From: Azospirillum sp. TSA2s | GTDB lineage: Bacteria; Pseudomonadota; Alphaproteobacteria; Azospirillales; Azospirillaceae | Direction: 5' to 3' | Assembly (NCBI RefSeq): GCF_004923315.1 | Contig: NZ_CP039649.1 | Location: 248,001-312,000, forward strand | DNA: 64,000 nucleotides | In this document: positions 1 to 7,062 of the stretch, one piece after another | Position numbering within the stretch: the first letter of the stretch is position 1 | Layout: each line of letters opens with the position of its first letter | The notes under the pieces: model-generated | Databases searched by the model: none | Seen by the model: only the letters and a program-made list of their open reading frames with translations | What the model was told of the DNA's origin: nothing | Program-made: the position numbers and the translations under genes

Positions 1-1215
1 TTCCAGCGAGTCGCCGCGCACGGCGTCCAGCCCGACGGCGGACCGCACCAGCGCCTTGATGCTCTCGATCTCCTGCTCGCTGCGCGGCTGGTAGGTCGGC
101 CCATTGTCCTTGCTGGTCTGATAGGTGCCGTCGACCAGGACGGCGACCGACATGCGGCGCACCTGACCCGCCTCGCGGACATGCGACTTGGTGGTCTTGG
201 TGATCTCGTAGTTGATCGTCTCTTCGGCGCGGGACGACTTGTTGGAGGACAACGGGCTGGCGCTGCTGCTGGCCTGGGCCGTCGGCAGGTTCTGGTCCAC
301 CGTCACCGGGGCCAGCGGGTCGCGGTCGCTGCTCTCATTCGATTCGTTGACGGTCTGGGTCGAGCGGACGACCTGGCTTTCCGGATCGAAGATTTCCGAC
401 TGGGTGGTGATGCGGTCGAAATCGAGGTCGGCCGACACCTCCGCCCGGACCTTGCCGTAGCCCAGCGTCCGGCCCAGCAGATCCTCGATGGTGCGGGCCA
501 TCCGCCCCTCAAAGGCCTGCTTCTTCTCCTCCGCGCTCGCCATCATCGCTTCGGCGGTGTCGCTGCCGGTGCCGCGCGCCAGCAGGTTGCCCTTGTCGTC
601 GACGATGGAGATGCGGTTGGGGTCCAGGTTGGGGACGGAGGCGGCGATCAGCTGCTGGATGGCCTGGATGTTCTCGCGGCTCAGCTTGGCGCCGGGGCGC
701 AGCTTCAGGAAGACGCTGGCGGTCGCCGGGTTCTGCTGGCGGGCGAACAGCTCGCGCTTGGGCAGCACCAGATGCACGCGGGCCTGCATGACGCCGTTCA
801 GCGTCTGCACCGTGCGTGCCATCTCGCCTTCCAGCGCGCGCAGGTGGTTGATGTTCTGCATGAAGCTGGTGGCGCCGAACCCCTCGCCCTTGTCGAACAG
901 TTCGTAGCCGACCGATCCGCCCGACGGCAGGCCCTGGGCCGCCATGCGCATGCGCATCGGCCCGACCTGATCGGCGGGGACGGTGATCTTGGTGCCGGAC
1001 TTGTCGACGCTGTAGGGGACCTTGGCCTCCTCCAGCTTCTTGGCGATGGCCGCCGCCTCCGACTGCTGGAGGTCGGAATAGAGCAGCTCCATTTCCGGCG
1101 TGGACAGCCGGGTGGTCAGATAGACGAAGAATCCGATCAGCAACAGCCCGACGCCGCCGATCGCCGCAAGGCGTGCGGGTCCGAGATTGCGCAAGGTCTG
1201 CAGCAGGTTGTTCAC
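1..1215 (-). CDS. fliF: Flagellar M-ring protein FliF (C-terminus outside window)
   Basis: FliF builds the MS ring, the inner-membrane base of the flagellar motor and export gate. Reading leftwards from a GTG at 1215 gives VNNLLQTLRNLGP, one membrane segment at about residues 16-36, then the YscJ/FliF ring-building region (TPEMELLYSDLQQ, GSVGYELFDKG, MQNINHLRALEGE, RVHLVLPKRELF). A Ser/Pro/Asn-rich stretch follows, as in the variable periplasmic loop of FliF. About 405 codons are visible; the second membrane segment and the FliG-binding tail lie beyond base 1. A GGGGA Shine-Dalgarno sits about 8 bases before the GTG. A -24/-12 promoter lies about 75 bases upstream. Family assignment is secure; the exact start rests on the Shine-Dalgarno. 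Confidence 0.95.
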   Translation of the reverse strand, partial: MNNLLQTLRNLGPARLAAIGGVGLLLIGFFVYLTTRLSTPEMELLYSDLQQSEAAAIAKKLEEAKVPYSVDKSGTKITVPADQVGPMRMRMAAQGLPSGGSVGYELFDKGEGFGATSFMQNINHLRALEGEMARTVQTLNGVMQARVHLVLPKRELFARQQNPATASVFLKLRPGAKLSRENIQAIQQLIAASVPNLDPNRISIVDDKGNLLARGTGSDTAEAMMASAEEKKQAFEGRMARTIEDLLGRTLGYGKVRAEVSADLDFDRITTQSEIFDPESQVVRSTQTVNESNESSDRDPLAPVTVDQNLPTAQASSSASPLSSNKSSRAEETINYEITKTTKSHVREAGQVRRMSVAVLVDGTYQTSKDNGPTYQPRSEQEIESIKALVRSAVGLDAVRGDSLE

Positions 1216-1288
1216 GCGCGGTCCCCGATCGGAAATCTTCCCGGCATACTCTCCACACGTCTCCGTTTCGCGATTGCGAGACGGTTTG

Positions 1289-1304
1289 TGCAAGTTCCGC
1301 GCCG
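1289..1304 (-). promoter_or_regulatory. Sigma-54 (RpoN) -24/-12 promoter of fliF
   Basis: On the minus strand the site reads CGGCGCGGAACTTGCA. The invariant GG (1303-1302) and GC (1291-1290) are exactly ten bases apart, as RpoN requires, and TTGCA matches the -12 consensus fully. Transcription would start near 1278, giving a leader of about 60 bases before the GTG at 1215. Many flagellar basal-body operons in Proteobacteria are RpoN-dependent, so position and downstream gene agree. It is a sequence match only. Confidence 0.75.
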
Positions 1305-1366
1305 GGCATGCCTATGTTGGGGCATGCTGCGGTGTCTTGATGAAGAGAGGGTTAATCGGCGGCAGT

Positions 1367-1388
1367 TTTTGCCGGGCGCCCGGCAAAA
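1367..1388. promoter_or_regulatory. Perfect 22-base palindrome upstream of the fliF promoter, candidate activator site
   Basis: The half site TTTTGCCGGGC is followed directly by its exact complement GCCCGGCAAAA with no loop, so a dimeric protein site is more likely than an RNA hairpin. It lies about 65-85 bases upstream of the -24 element, the usual position for a sigma-54 enhancer. The CCCGGCAAAA core resembles, as I remember them, the Caulobacter ftr elements bound by FlbD. The proposed binding protein is inference. Confidence 0.5.
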
Positions 1389-1622
1389 TATGCCTAGTGC
1401 CCCGCAAATGTTGCAGCCTTGCGGCGGCTGTGCAACGGCTTCGCTCGCAACCTTGGGTCACAATGCCGCAGCCGGCTCCGGGCGTGAGCGGAGCCGCCCG
1501 GCGGACGCGACTGTGGGTAGGGCGATACCGCTCAATGCGCGAAAAGAGTGCGGTCCTATGACCAACCGGCCGATTCCCGCGAAAACCGCCCTGCCCAAAA
1601 GAGGTAACTGGTCCAGCAGCGG

Positions 1623-1651
1623 TTGACATCGGCAGGTCGCGGTCATAGCTG
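1623..1651 (+). promoter_or_regulatory. Weak candidate sigma-70 promoter for the XRE gene
   Basis: A perfect TTGACA (1623-1628) is followed after 17 bases by TAGCTG (1646-1651). The -35 is ideal but the -10 matches poorly, so this is only a candidate. It would leave a leader of about 140 bases before the ATG at 1801. Confidence 0.25.
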
Positions 1652-1800
1652 AGTTGCATTCCGTCCCCGTAACCGGCCGATTCGTCTTCCCGGCGACGTG
1701 TTCCTAAGCTTCGGCGCCAGTGGAGGCGTTCCGGATGGCGGCGGGAGGAGTCGGCTGCCGGGACCAGTGCGGGCCAGTACAGGATCGAAGGGGAAAAGCC

Positions 1801-2304
1801 ATGAAACGGCGTGGGCGCGAAAAGAAGGAAGGCCTGAACGAGGTCGATGTGTTCGTCGGCCAGCGCCTGCGGGAGCTGCGCATGCTCGCCGGCCTCAGCC
1901 AGAGCGACGTCGCCGCGGCGTTGGGGCTGACCTTCCAGCAATTGCAGAAGTACGAGCGCGGCTTCAACCGCGTGTCCTCCAGCCGCCTGTTCAAGCTGGG
2001 CCAGTTCTTCCGTGTGCCCGTCTCCGTCTTCTTCGAAGGGCTGGAGAACCGCCAGCAGGCGGGCGAGGGCGGCGAGATGCCCGCGGCGGCCGGCGGCGAG
2101 GAGCAGGAGAACACGCTGCAATCGCGCGAGGCGCTGATGCTGGCGCGCTATTTCCAGAGCATCCGCGACCCGCAGATCCGCGCGGCCATCCGCGAGCTTG
2201 CCGAGCGCTGCGCCGAGCAGCAGGCCGACGGCGCCTCCACCGGCGCGGCGCCGGCCCCCAAGCGCGGCCGTGGCCGCCGGGCGGAGCAGGGCGGCCACGC
2301 CTGA
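1801..2304 (+). CDS. XRE-family helix-turn-helix transcriptional regulator
   Basis: A 167-residue cytoplasmic DNA-binding protein. The Cro/C1-type helix-turn-helix is at about residues 20-78 (LRELRMLAGLSQSDVAAALG, then QLQKYERGFNRVSSSRLFKL), with the Q-KYE-G pattern of lambda-repressor-like folds. A helical segment with the sequence LMLARYFQSIRDPQIRAAI follows, and then a basic tail (KRGRGRRAEQ). This layout is common for alphaproteobacterial XRE regulators of unknown target. The ATG at 1801 was preferred because AAGGGGAA precedes it; an earlier in-frame start near 1720 lacks a site. It stands alone, divergent from fliF and convergent with the HD hydrolase gene. A link to flagellar control is suggested only by position. 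Confidence 0.8.
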   Translation: MKRRGREKKEGLNEVDVFVGQRLRELRMLAGLSQSDVAAALGLTFQQLQKYERGFNRVSSSRLFKLGQFFRVPVSVFFEGLENRQQAGEGGEMPAAAGGEEQENTLQSREALMLARYFQSIRDPQIRAAIRELAERCAEQQADGASTGAAPAPKRGRGRRAEQGGHA

Positions 2305-2319
2305 TTCCGACTGGAGGTC

Positions 2320-2928
2320 TCAGGCCGGCTTCAGCCGCCGGTAATGCTCCAGGAAATCGGCCAGCGCCTCCTCCGGGCCGAGCGGCACGATGGCGGCCTC
2401 GTCCGGGTCGGGCAGGTCGCGCCAGTTGACGCGGTGCGGCGCGCAGAGGTCGCGCAGTTCGGTCGCCAGCGCCCGCTGGTCGGCCAGCTTGACCGCCTTC
2501 GGCTCCGGATGGCGGAAGCCGAAGCGCAGGGCGAGCGCGCTCTTGATCGGCTCCACCGCCTGCCGGATGGCGTCGCGGCCGATCCGCACCTTCCACGGCG
2601 TCGGCCAGTCGCCGGTGAAGGCCTCCTCGCAGTCATGCATCAGCGCGTCGTAGGCATAGCCCTGCGGCGCCAGCCGGCTGGCCAGGACGCAGTGCTGGGC
2701 CACGCTGAAGAAGCGTTGGGTGTTGCCGACGAAGCGGCATTGGTAGGCCAGCGGCCGGGCAATGTCCTCGATGTCGAAGGGGCCGAAATCCGGCCGCTCC
2801 AGATCGACGGTGCGACCCGAATAGGTGATCATCACCGCCGTCGGCTCGGGCACGTCGAGCAGATCGAACTGGTCGGGATGGGTGACGCGCGGCGACCCGC
2901 CGCGCCGCTTCGGCGTTGCTTTCTTCAT
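2320..2928 (-). CDS. HD-domain phosphohydrolase (COG1896/YfdR-like)
   Basis: A 202-residue predicted metal-dependent phosphohydrolase. The HD signature is visible as AQHCVLASRL (first His) and YDALMHDCEEAFTGDWPTPWK (the HD pair and a following acidic/aromatic stretch), typical of the nucleotide-type HD hydrolases related to YfdR and YfbR. No membrane segment or signal peptide is seen. The ATG at 2928 (MKKATPKRRGG) is preferred over upstream extension, which would run into a repeat element. The 3' end lies 15 bases from the convergent XRE gene. Substrate is unknown; nucleotides are likely from family knowledge. Confidence 0.75.
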   Translation of the reverse strand: MKKATPKRRGGSPRVTHPDQFDLLDVPEPTAVMITYSGRTVDLERPDFGPFDIEDIARPLAYQCRFVGNTQRFFSVAQHCVLASRLAPQGYAYDALMHDCEEAFTGDWPTPWKVRIGRDAIRQAVEPIKSALALRFGFRHPEPKAVKLADQRALATELRDLCAPHRVNWRDLPDPDEAAIVPLGPEEALADFLEHYRRLKPA

Positions 2929-2993
2929 GGCCCGAGTCTCTAGCAGAAGGCCCGCGGGGCGCTCAACCGCGCGTAATCTCCCTCTCCCCCCGG

Positions 2994-3199
2994 GGCTATG
3001 ACATTCACACATCTCAGCGTCACGTAAGGCATTGGGATAAAGCGATTTTGTCGGCCGTCATTCCCGCGAAGGCGGGAATCCAGCCACATCCGCCGCTGAT
3101 CCGCGGAGTTTCCTGGATCCCCGCCTTCGCGGGGATGACGCAAAGTTCCTTTTGTTCCAGATGCTTAGCAATAGTTGGGATTGTGTGAATGCCATAGCC
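2994..3199. mobile_element. MITE-like element, copy A (206 bp)
   Basis: The ends are 18-base inverted repeats: GGCTATGACATTCACACA at 2994-3011, and TGTGTGAATGCCATAGCC at 3182-3199 (one mismatch). The interior holds a REP-type palindrome pair (3057-3139) flanked by TGTTCCAG and TTTTGTCGGCCGTC blocks. A shorter copy in the opposite orientation is at 37234-37382. No transposase is encoded, so this is a non-autonomous element if it moves at all. It lies between CCTCTCCCCCCGG and CCCGGGGAGAGGG, inside the stem of another repeat. It also supplies the stop codon of the hybrid kinase gene (3165-3167). Confidence 0.7.
3057..3139. repeat. REP-type inverted palindrome pair inside copy A
   Basis: Two palindromes face each other: GTCATTCCCGCGAAGGCGGG plus AATCCAG on the left, and CTGGATCCCCGCC plus TTCGCGGGGATGAC on the right. 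This is the common proteobacterial intergenic unit with CCCGCGAAGGCGGG as its core hairpin. The same unit occurs at 37294-37319 (single) and, split by an insertion sequence, at 37934-39332. Confidence 0.8.
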
Positions 3200-5558
3200 C
3201 CCGGGGAGAGGGTCGGGGTGAGGGGGATGCACAGGGTGGATTTGGTGGGAAGCGGAGAGTGCGCGATTCTTGAAGATCCTCGCCGCGCGACCCCCTCACC
3301 CTAACCCTCTCCCCGGGGGGAGAGGGGATACTTTCTGCCGGGTCGCGCACTAGGCTGCTGGTGGCGGCGACGGTGGTCTCCAGCAGGGGCAGCAATGCCG
3401 CGACCTTCTCGGTGTCGGCCGGGCTGTCGTTGATGGCGCGGGCGATGGCGGCCATGCGCGGGGCGCCGAAATTGGCGGCCAGCCCGGTCAGCGTGTGGGC
3501 CGCCTGCTTCAGCTCCTTCGGCCGTCCGGCCTGCAGGGCGGAGCGGATCGCCGTCAGTTCGCGCAACGCCGTCTCCGGCAGCAGTTGCAGCATGCCGTCC
3601 AGCGCCTCCCCGCCCAGCGCCAGCCGCAGCTCCGCCAGCTTGACCCGGTCGATCAGCGGCAGGGACGAGAACTGGCCGCCCTCCGCCGGCGGACGGCTGG
3701 GCATCGGCACCACCCGCCCGTCCTGCGGCCGGGTCGCCAGATCGATCAGCACGGCGTTCAACTGCTCCCAGTCGATCGGCTTGGTCAGATAGGCGTCCAG
3801 CCCGGCCGCCATATGGCCATCGCGGTGTTCCGGCAGGGCGTCGGCCGACAGCCCGACGATTGGGATGCGCGCCACCGGCCCGTCCATCCGGCGGATCGCC
3901 CGCGCCGTCGACCGGCCGTCCAGCACCGGCATCTCCATGTCCAGGATCAGCGCGTCGTAATCGGCCGCCGTCACCGCGGCCAGCGCCGCCCGCCCGTCGG
4001 TCACCGCGTCGATCTGGTGGCCGATGCGGGTCATCATGGCGACGATCAGCATGCGGTTGATGTCGTTGTCCTCGGCCAGCAGAAGCCGCAGCGGCACCCG
4101 CGTCGGCTCCGGCATCTCCGCCGCCGACAGGGCCGGCCGGGAACCGAGGTCGGCGGCCGGCTGCGCCTCCGCCAGCCGGCTGCGGATCGAGAAGCGGAAG
4201 GTGGACCCGCGGCCGGGCGCGCTGGAGACGGTGATCTCGCCGCCCATCGCCTCCACCAGCCGCTTGCAGATCGCCAGCCCCAGCCCGGTGCCGCCATATT
4301 TGCGGCTGGTCGACACGTCGGCCTGGACGAAGGCATCGAACAGGCGGGCGCGCTGCTCCGCCGTCATGCCGATGCCGTTGTCCTGCACCTCGAACCGCAG
4401 GATCACGGAGCCATCCGGCGCGCCCAAGTCGCTCGACGGGCCAACGGGAGGGTCGGGCGACCACACGGCGATCTCGATGGCGCCGCGGTCGGTGAACTTG
4501 ATGGCGTTGGACACCAGATTGAACAGCACCTGCCGCAGCCGGGTCGGGTCGCCGCGGATGTGGCGCGGCGTGTCCTCGGCGATGGAGGCCGACAGGCTCA
4601 GCCCCTTGGCCGCCGCCCGCACCAGGAACAGCTGGACCACGTCCTCCACCAGCCGGGGCAGCGAGAAGTCGATCTCCTCCAGCGTCAGCTGTCCCGCCTC
4701 GATCTTGGAGAAGTCGAGCACGTCGTTCAGGATCGTCATCAGCGTGTCGGCCGACGAGCGCAGCGTCTTGACGAAGGCCTTCTGCTGGTCGTTCAGCCCG
4801 CTGCCCATCAGCAGGTCGCCCATGCCGATCACCGCGGTCATCGGCGTGCGCAGCTCGTGGCTCATCATCGCCAGGAAGCGCGACTTGGCGCGGCTGGCGT
4901 TCTCCGCCGCGATGCGGGCGGCCTCCGCCTCCTCCCGCGCGCCGTCCAGCTTCTCGGCCAGGGCGAAGGTCTCGGCCGCCAGCTTGGTCAGCTGCTCCTC
5001 GGCGGCGCGCAGTTCTTCCTGCGACCGGCGGCTGTGGGTGACGTCGGCGCAGGAGGCGGCGATCCAGCGCGTCGAACCATTAGGCCCCGGCACCGGCCGC
5101 AGGCTCAGCGCGTTCCAGAAGGCGGTGCCGTCCTTGCGGTAATTCAGCACCTCCACCGACAGCGGCCTCGCCTCGGCCAGCGCGGCGCGGATGGCCGACG
5201 CCGTCTCCGGGTCGGTGGCCGGCCCCTGCAGGAAGCTGCCGTCCTGGCCGATCACCTCGTCGGCCGCATAGCCGACCATCTCCAGGAAGGCGCGGTTGCA
5301 ATAGACGATGGGGTGGTTGGGGAGGGTGGCGTCGGACACGGCGATGCCGCCGCCGCTGGCCTCCACCACGGCGGCGAACATCGCTGCGTCGGGCGAACTG
5401 CCGAAGGGGGACAGGGGGGCGGCGGGCGGCGGGGTCAAGGGATGAGCGGTCCTGATCGGTTCGGAAGGGCTGGCCTTGCGGCGGGAGGCAAGGATAGGAC
5501 GTTGCGTGCCCGATTGCCATTCCCCGTCGGCGGGATCCGGGTGTCCGTCGTCCGGCAA
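3165..5558 (-). CDS. Hybrid histidine kinase: cysteine-less LOV-like PAS, HisKA, HATPase, receiver, HPt
   Basis: A 797-residue cytoplasmic phosphorelay kinase. Residues 60-175 are a LOV-type PAS (IVYCNRAFLEMVGY, FLQGPATD, NYRKDGTAFWN), but the flavin-adduct cysteine position is Gly107 and the usual late glutamine aligns with Cys170. Then come HisKA (phospho-His234 in SHELRTP), HATPase (N-box NLVSNAIKF, GIGM, GGTGLGLAI), a receiver (Asp540) and an HPt domain (His688 in AAHTLTG). The last 55 or so residues, from IPSPPGERVRVRG on, are translated repeat DNA. The longest frame begins with TTG at 5558; ATG 5381 would start at the PAS edge. The start is uncertain. It is divergent from a receiver-only gene, a possible partner. 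Confidence 0.9.
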   Translation of the reverse strand: MPDDGHPDPADGEWQSGTQRPILASRRKASPSEPIRTAHPLTPPPAAPLSPFGSSPDAAMFAAVVEASGGGIAVSDATLPNHPIVYCNRAFLEMVGYAADEVIGQDGSFLQGPATDPETASAIRAALAEARPLSVEVLNYRKDGTAFWNALSLRPVPGPNGSTRWIAASCADVTHSRRSQEELRAAEEQLTKLAAETFALAEKLDGAREEAEAARIAAENASRAKSRFLAMMSHELRTPMTAVIGMGDLLMGSGLNDQQKAFVKTLRSSADTLMTILNDVLDFSKIEAGQLTLEEIDFSLPRLVEDVVQLFLVRAAAKGLSLSASIAEDTPRHIRGDPTRLRQVLFNLVSNAIKFTDRGAIEIAVWSPDPPVGPSSDLGAPDGSVILRFEVQDNGIGMTAEQRARLFDAFVQADVSTSRKYGGTGLGLAICKRLVEAMGGEITVSSAPGRGSTFRFSIRSRLAEAQPAADLGSRPALSAAEMPEPTRVPLRLLLAEDNDINRMLIVAMMTRIGHQIDAVTDGRAALAAVTAADYDALILDMEMPVLDGRSTARAIRRMDGPVARIPIVGLSADALPEHRDGHMAAGLDAYLTKPIDWEQLNAVLIDLATRPQDGRVVPMPSRPPAEGGQFSSLPLIDRVKLAELRLALGGEALDGMLQLLPETALRELTAIRSALQAGRPKELKQAAHTLTGLAANFGAPRMAAIARAINDSPADTEKVAALLPLLETTVAATSSLVRDPAESIPSPPGERVRVRGSRGEDLQESRTLRFPPNPPCASPSPRPSPRGLWHSHNPNYC
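3200..3327. repeat. Palindromic repeat pair overlapping the 3' end of the hybrid kinase gene
   Basis: Two inverted arms are visible: CCGGGGAGAGGGTCGGGGTG on the left, and CCCCCTCACCCTAACCCTCT followed by CCCCGGGG on the right. This resembles intergenic units elsewhere in the window (37.1, 43.0 and 45.9 kb). Here the unit is read as protein by the kinase gene. The left arm's partner CCTCTCCCC is at 2981-2989, on the far side of the inserted MITE-like element. Confidence 0.65.
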
Positions 5559-5659
5559 TGGCGATTCCGTTAACGACTGCGCAACAATACATCCAGAAAA
5601 CTGTGTCGTCCGGCCGCGCGGCCAGCGTCCGGGTGAACACAGGCGGAGCGGAGAGCGTC

Positions 5660-6094
5660 ATGGTGGTGGAGGCAGGTGGGCGGACCCGCCAGGTCCGGAC
5701 GATACATGATCTCGGTGTGCTTCTGGTCGAGGACGACGACTTCACCCGCAAGCTGATCTACCGGCTGCTGCACGACATCGGGCTGCGGACGGTGTTCGAG
5801 GCGGCGGACGGCGTCCAGGCGCTCGACATCCTGCGCAAGAACGGCGAGGACGTCGACGTGGCGATCTGCGACCTGGAAATGCCGCGGATGACCGGGCTGG
5901 ACCTGCTGCACGCCCTGCGCACCGCCACCGGCAACCCGCTGGCCGACCTGCCGGTGCTGGTGCTGACCGGCCACCGCGAGGCGGATGTGGTGAAGCGCGC
6001 CATCGCCTATGGCATCTCCGGCTACCTGGTGAAACCGGTCTCGAAGGCCGACCTGACGAAGCGCCTGGCCTTCGTCATGCAGAAGCGCCAATAG
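5660..6094 (+). CDS. Receiver-only response regulator (CheY-like)
   Basis: A 144-residue single receiver domain. The core is LGVLLVEDDDFTRKLIYRLL (acidic pocket), DVAICDLEMPRMTG (phospho-acceptor Asp), LTGHR (switch Thr) and GYLVKPVSK (invariant Lys). There is no output domain, so it acts by protein contact or as a phosphate shuttle. It is divergent from the hybrid kinase, which has an HPt domain that could phosphorylate it. The frame is open back to an ATG at 5558. The ATG at 5660 (MVVEAGG) was chosen because GGAGCGGAGAG precedes it and the receiver fold begins soon after. Partner assignment is inference. Confidence 0.85.
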   Translation: MVVEAGGRTRQVRTIHDLGVLLVEDDDFTRKLIYRLLHDIGLRTVFEAADGVQALDILRKNGEDVDVAICDLEMPRMTGLDLLHALRTATGNPLADLPVLVLTGHREADVVKRAIAYGISGYLVKPVSKADLTKRLAFVMQKRQ

Positions 6095-6274
6095 CCTGGA
6101 CGGGCAGGGCGCGCCCTACTGTCCGTTCCCCGGTCTGACCTCAACCGGCGCTGGCGCTTTCTCCGCCCTTCCTGTAGAAGGGAGATCGCTACCGCCGCGA
6201 CGCGAAAGGTCCATGGGTTCCTGCCATCCTTCGCCCGGCCCGCTCCGATCCCGTTTCCGGCATCGGGGAGAGCC

Positions 6275-7036
6275 GTGAGCAAAGATCGACCTCCCGGGTC
6301 GTCCCCCAGGTCGTACGACGCACCCCATCCCAGTCCGGAAAGGGCCAGTGCGGAAGGGAGTTGTGCGCGCGTTTCGGACCTGCTGGACGACTTCCTGACG
6401 CGCGGCGCCGCCACCGGGGCCGCCACCGGCGATCCCCTTTCCAACGATCCGGCCGTACCGTCCCGCATCCCGCCCGGCGAGACGTCTTCGCGAATCTCGC
6501 TCGGCGAGATTATGGACGCGCTGGGCGACCGTGCCTTCGGCGCGCTGCTGCTGATCCTTTCCATTCCCAACGTGCTGCCGGTTCCCGGCCTGTCGACCGC
6601 CACCGGCGTGCCGATGATCCTGCTCGGCGCCCAGATGGCGCTGGGCCGGCATGGCCCCTGGCTGCCGCGCCGCATGCTGGCGGCCAGTTTCGACCGCAAG
6701 GCCTTCCTGGGCGTGATCCGCCGGGCCAAGCCCTGGGCGGAGCGGGTGGAGCGCCATTTGCGCCCACGCATGCCGGCGCTGGCCGGTCCCACCGCCGAAC
6801 GGCTGCTGGGGCTGGCGGTGATGGTTCTGGCCGGCATCCTGTCCCTTCCCATCGTTTTCGGAAACCAGCCCCCTGCCTTCGCCATCGCGCTGATCGCGCT
6901 GGGGCTGATGGAATCCGACGGTGCCTTCGTCTCGGCCGGCCTGATCGCCGGCCTTCTGTCCATCGCCATCATCGCCGCCGTCCTGCTCGGTCTCGGGCAG
7001 GCGGCGGTCGCCGTGGCGCAACAATTGATCGGTTGA
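6275..7036 (+). CDS. exoD: ExoD-family membrane protein (exopolysaccharide-associated)
   Basis: A 253-residue inner-membrane protein of the ExoD family, first linked to exopolysaccharide production and alkaline tolerance in rhizobia; its biochemical function is not settled. After a long Pro/Ser-rich N-terminus, the family core begins at ISLGEIMDALGDRAFGALLL. It continues through LSIPNVLPVPGLSTATGVPM, the usual ExoD signature, and ends with hydrophobic segments (GILSLPIVFG, FAIALIALGLMESDG, IIAAVLLGLG). It starts with GTG at 6275 behind a GGGGAG Shine-Dalgarno. The CNNM/CorC gene follows after 26 bases and may be cotranscribed. Confidence 0.85.
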   Translation: MSKDRPPGSSPRSYDAPHPSPERASAEGSCARVSDLLDDFLTRGAATGAATGDPLSNDPAVPSRIPPGETSSRISLGEIMDALGDRAFGALLLILSIPNVLPVPGLSTATGVPMILLGAQMALGRHGPWLPRRMLAASFDRKAFLGVIRRAKPWAERVERHLRPRMPALAGPTAERLLGLAVMVLAGILSLPIVFGNQPPAFAIALIALGLMESDGAFVSAGLIAGLLSIAIIAAVLLGLGQAAVAVAQQLIG

Positions 7037-7062
7037 GGGAGCGCCCCAAAGGGCACAACGCC

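Larger units (their letters stand above)
1216..1800. other. Intergenic control region between fliF and an XRE regulator gene
   Basis: This 585-base stretch separates the divergent fliF and XRE genes and has no convincing coding sequence. It holds the fliF -24/-12 promoter (1289-1304), a perfect 22-base palindrome (1367-1388), a second imperfect inverted repeat around 1407-1434 (GTTGCAGCC against GGCTGTGCAAC), and a possible sigma-70 type promoter at 1623-1651 facing the XRE gene. Confidence 0.7.

Noticed and set aside
181-1626. A long plus-strand open frame opposite fliF
   Set aside because: It mirrors the coding strand of fliF, is rich in Gly/Ala/Arg/Leu without domain structure, and has no ribosome binding site. 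High-GC codon bias opens such frames.
6361-7062. Extension of the CNNM/CorC protein upstream
   Set aside because: The added codons overlap exoD in another frame and lack domain character; ATG 7063 starts the first membrane helix.
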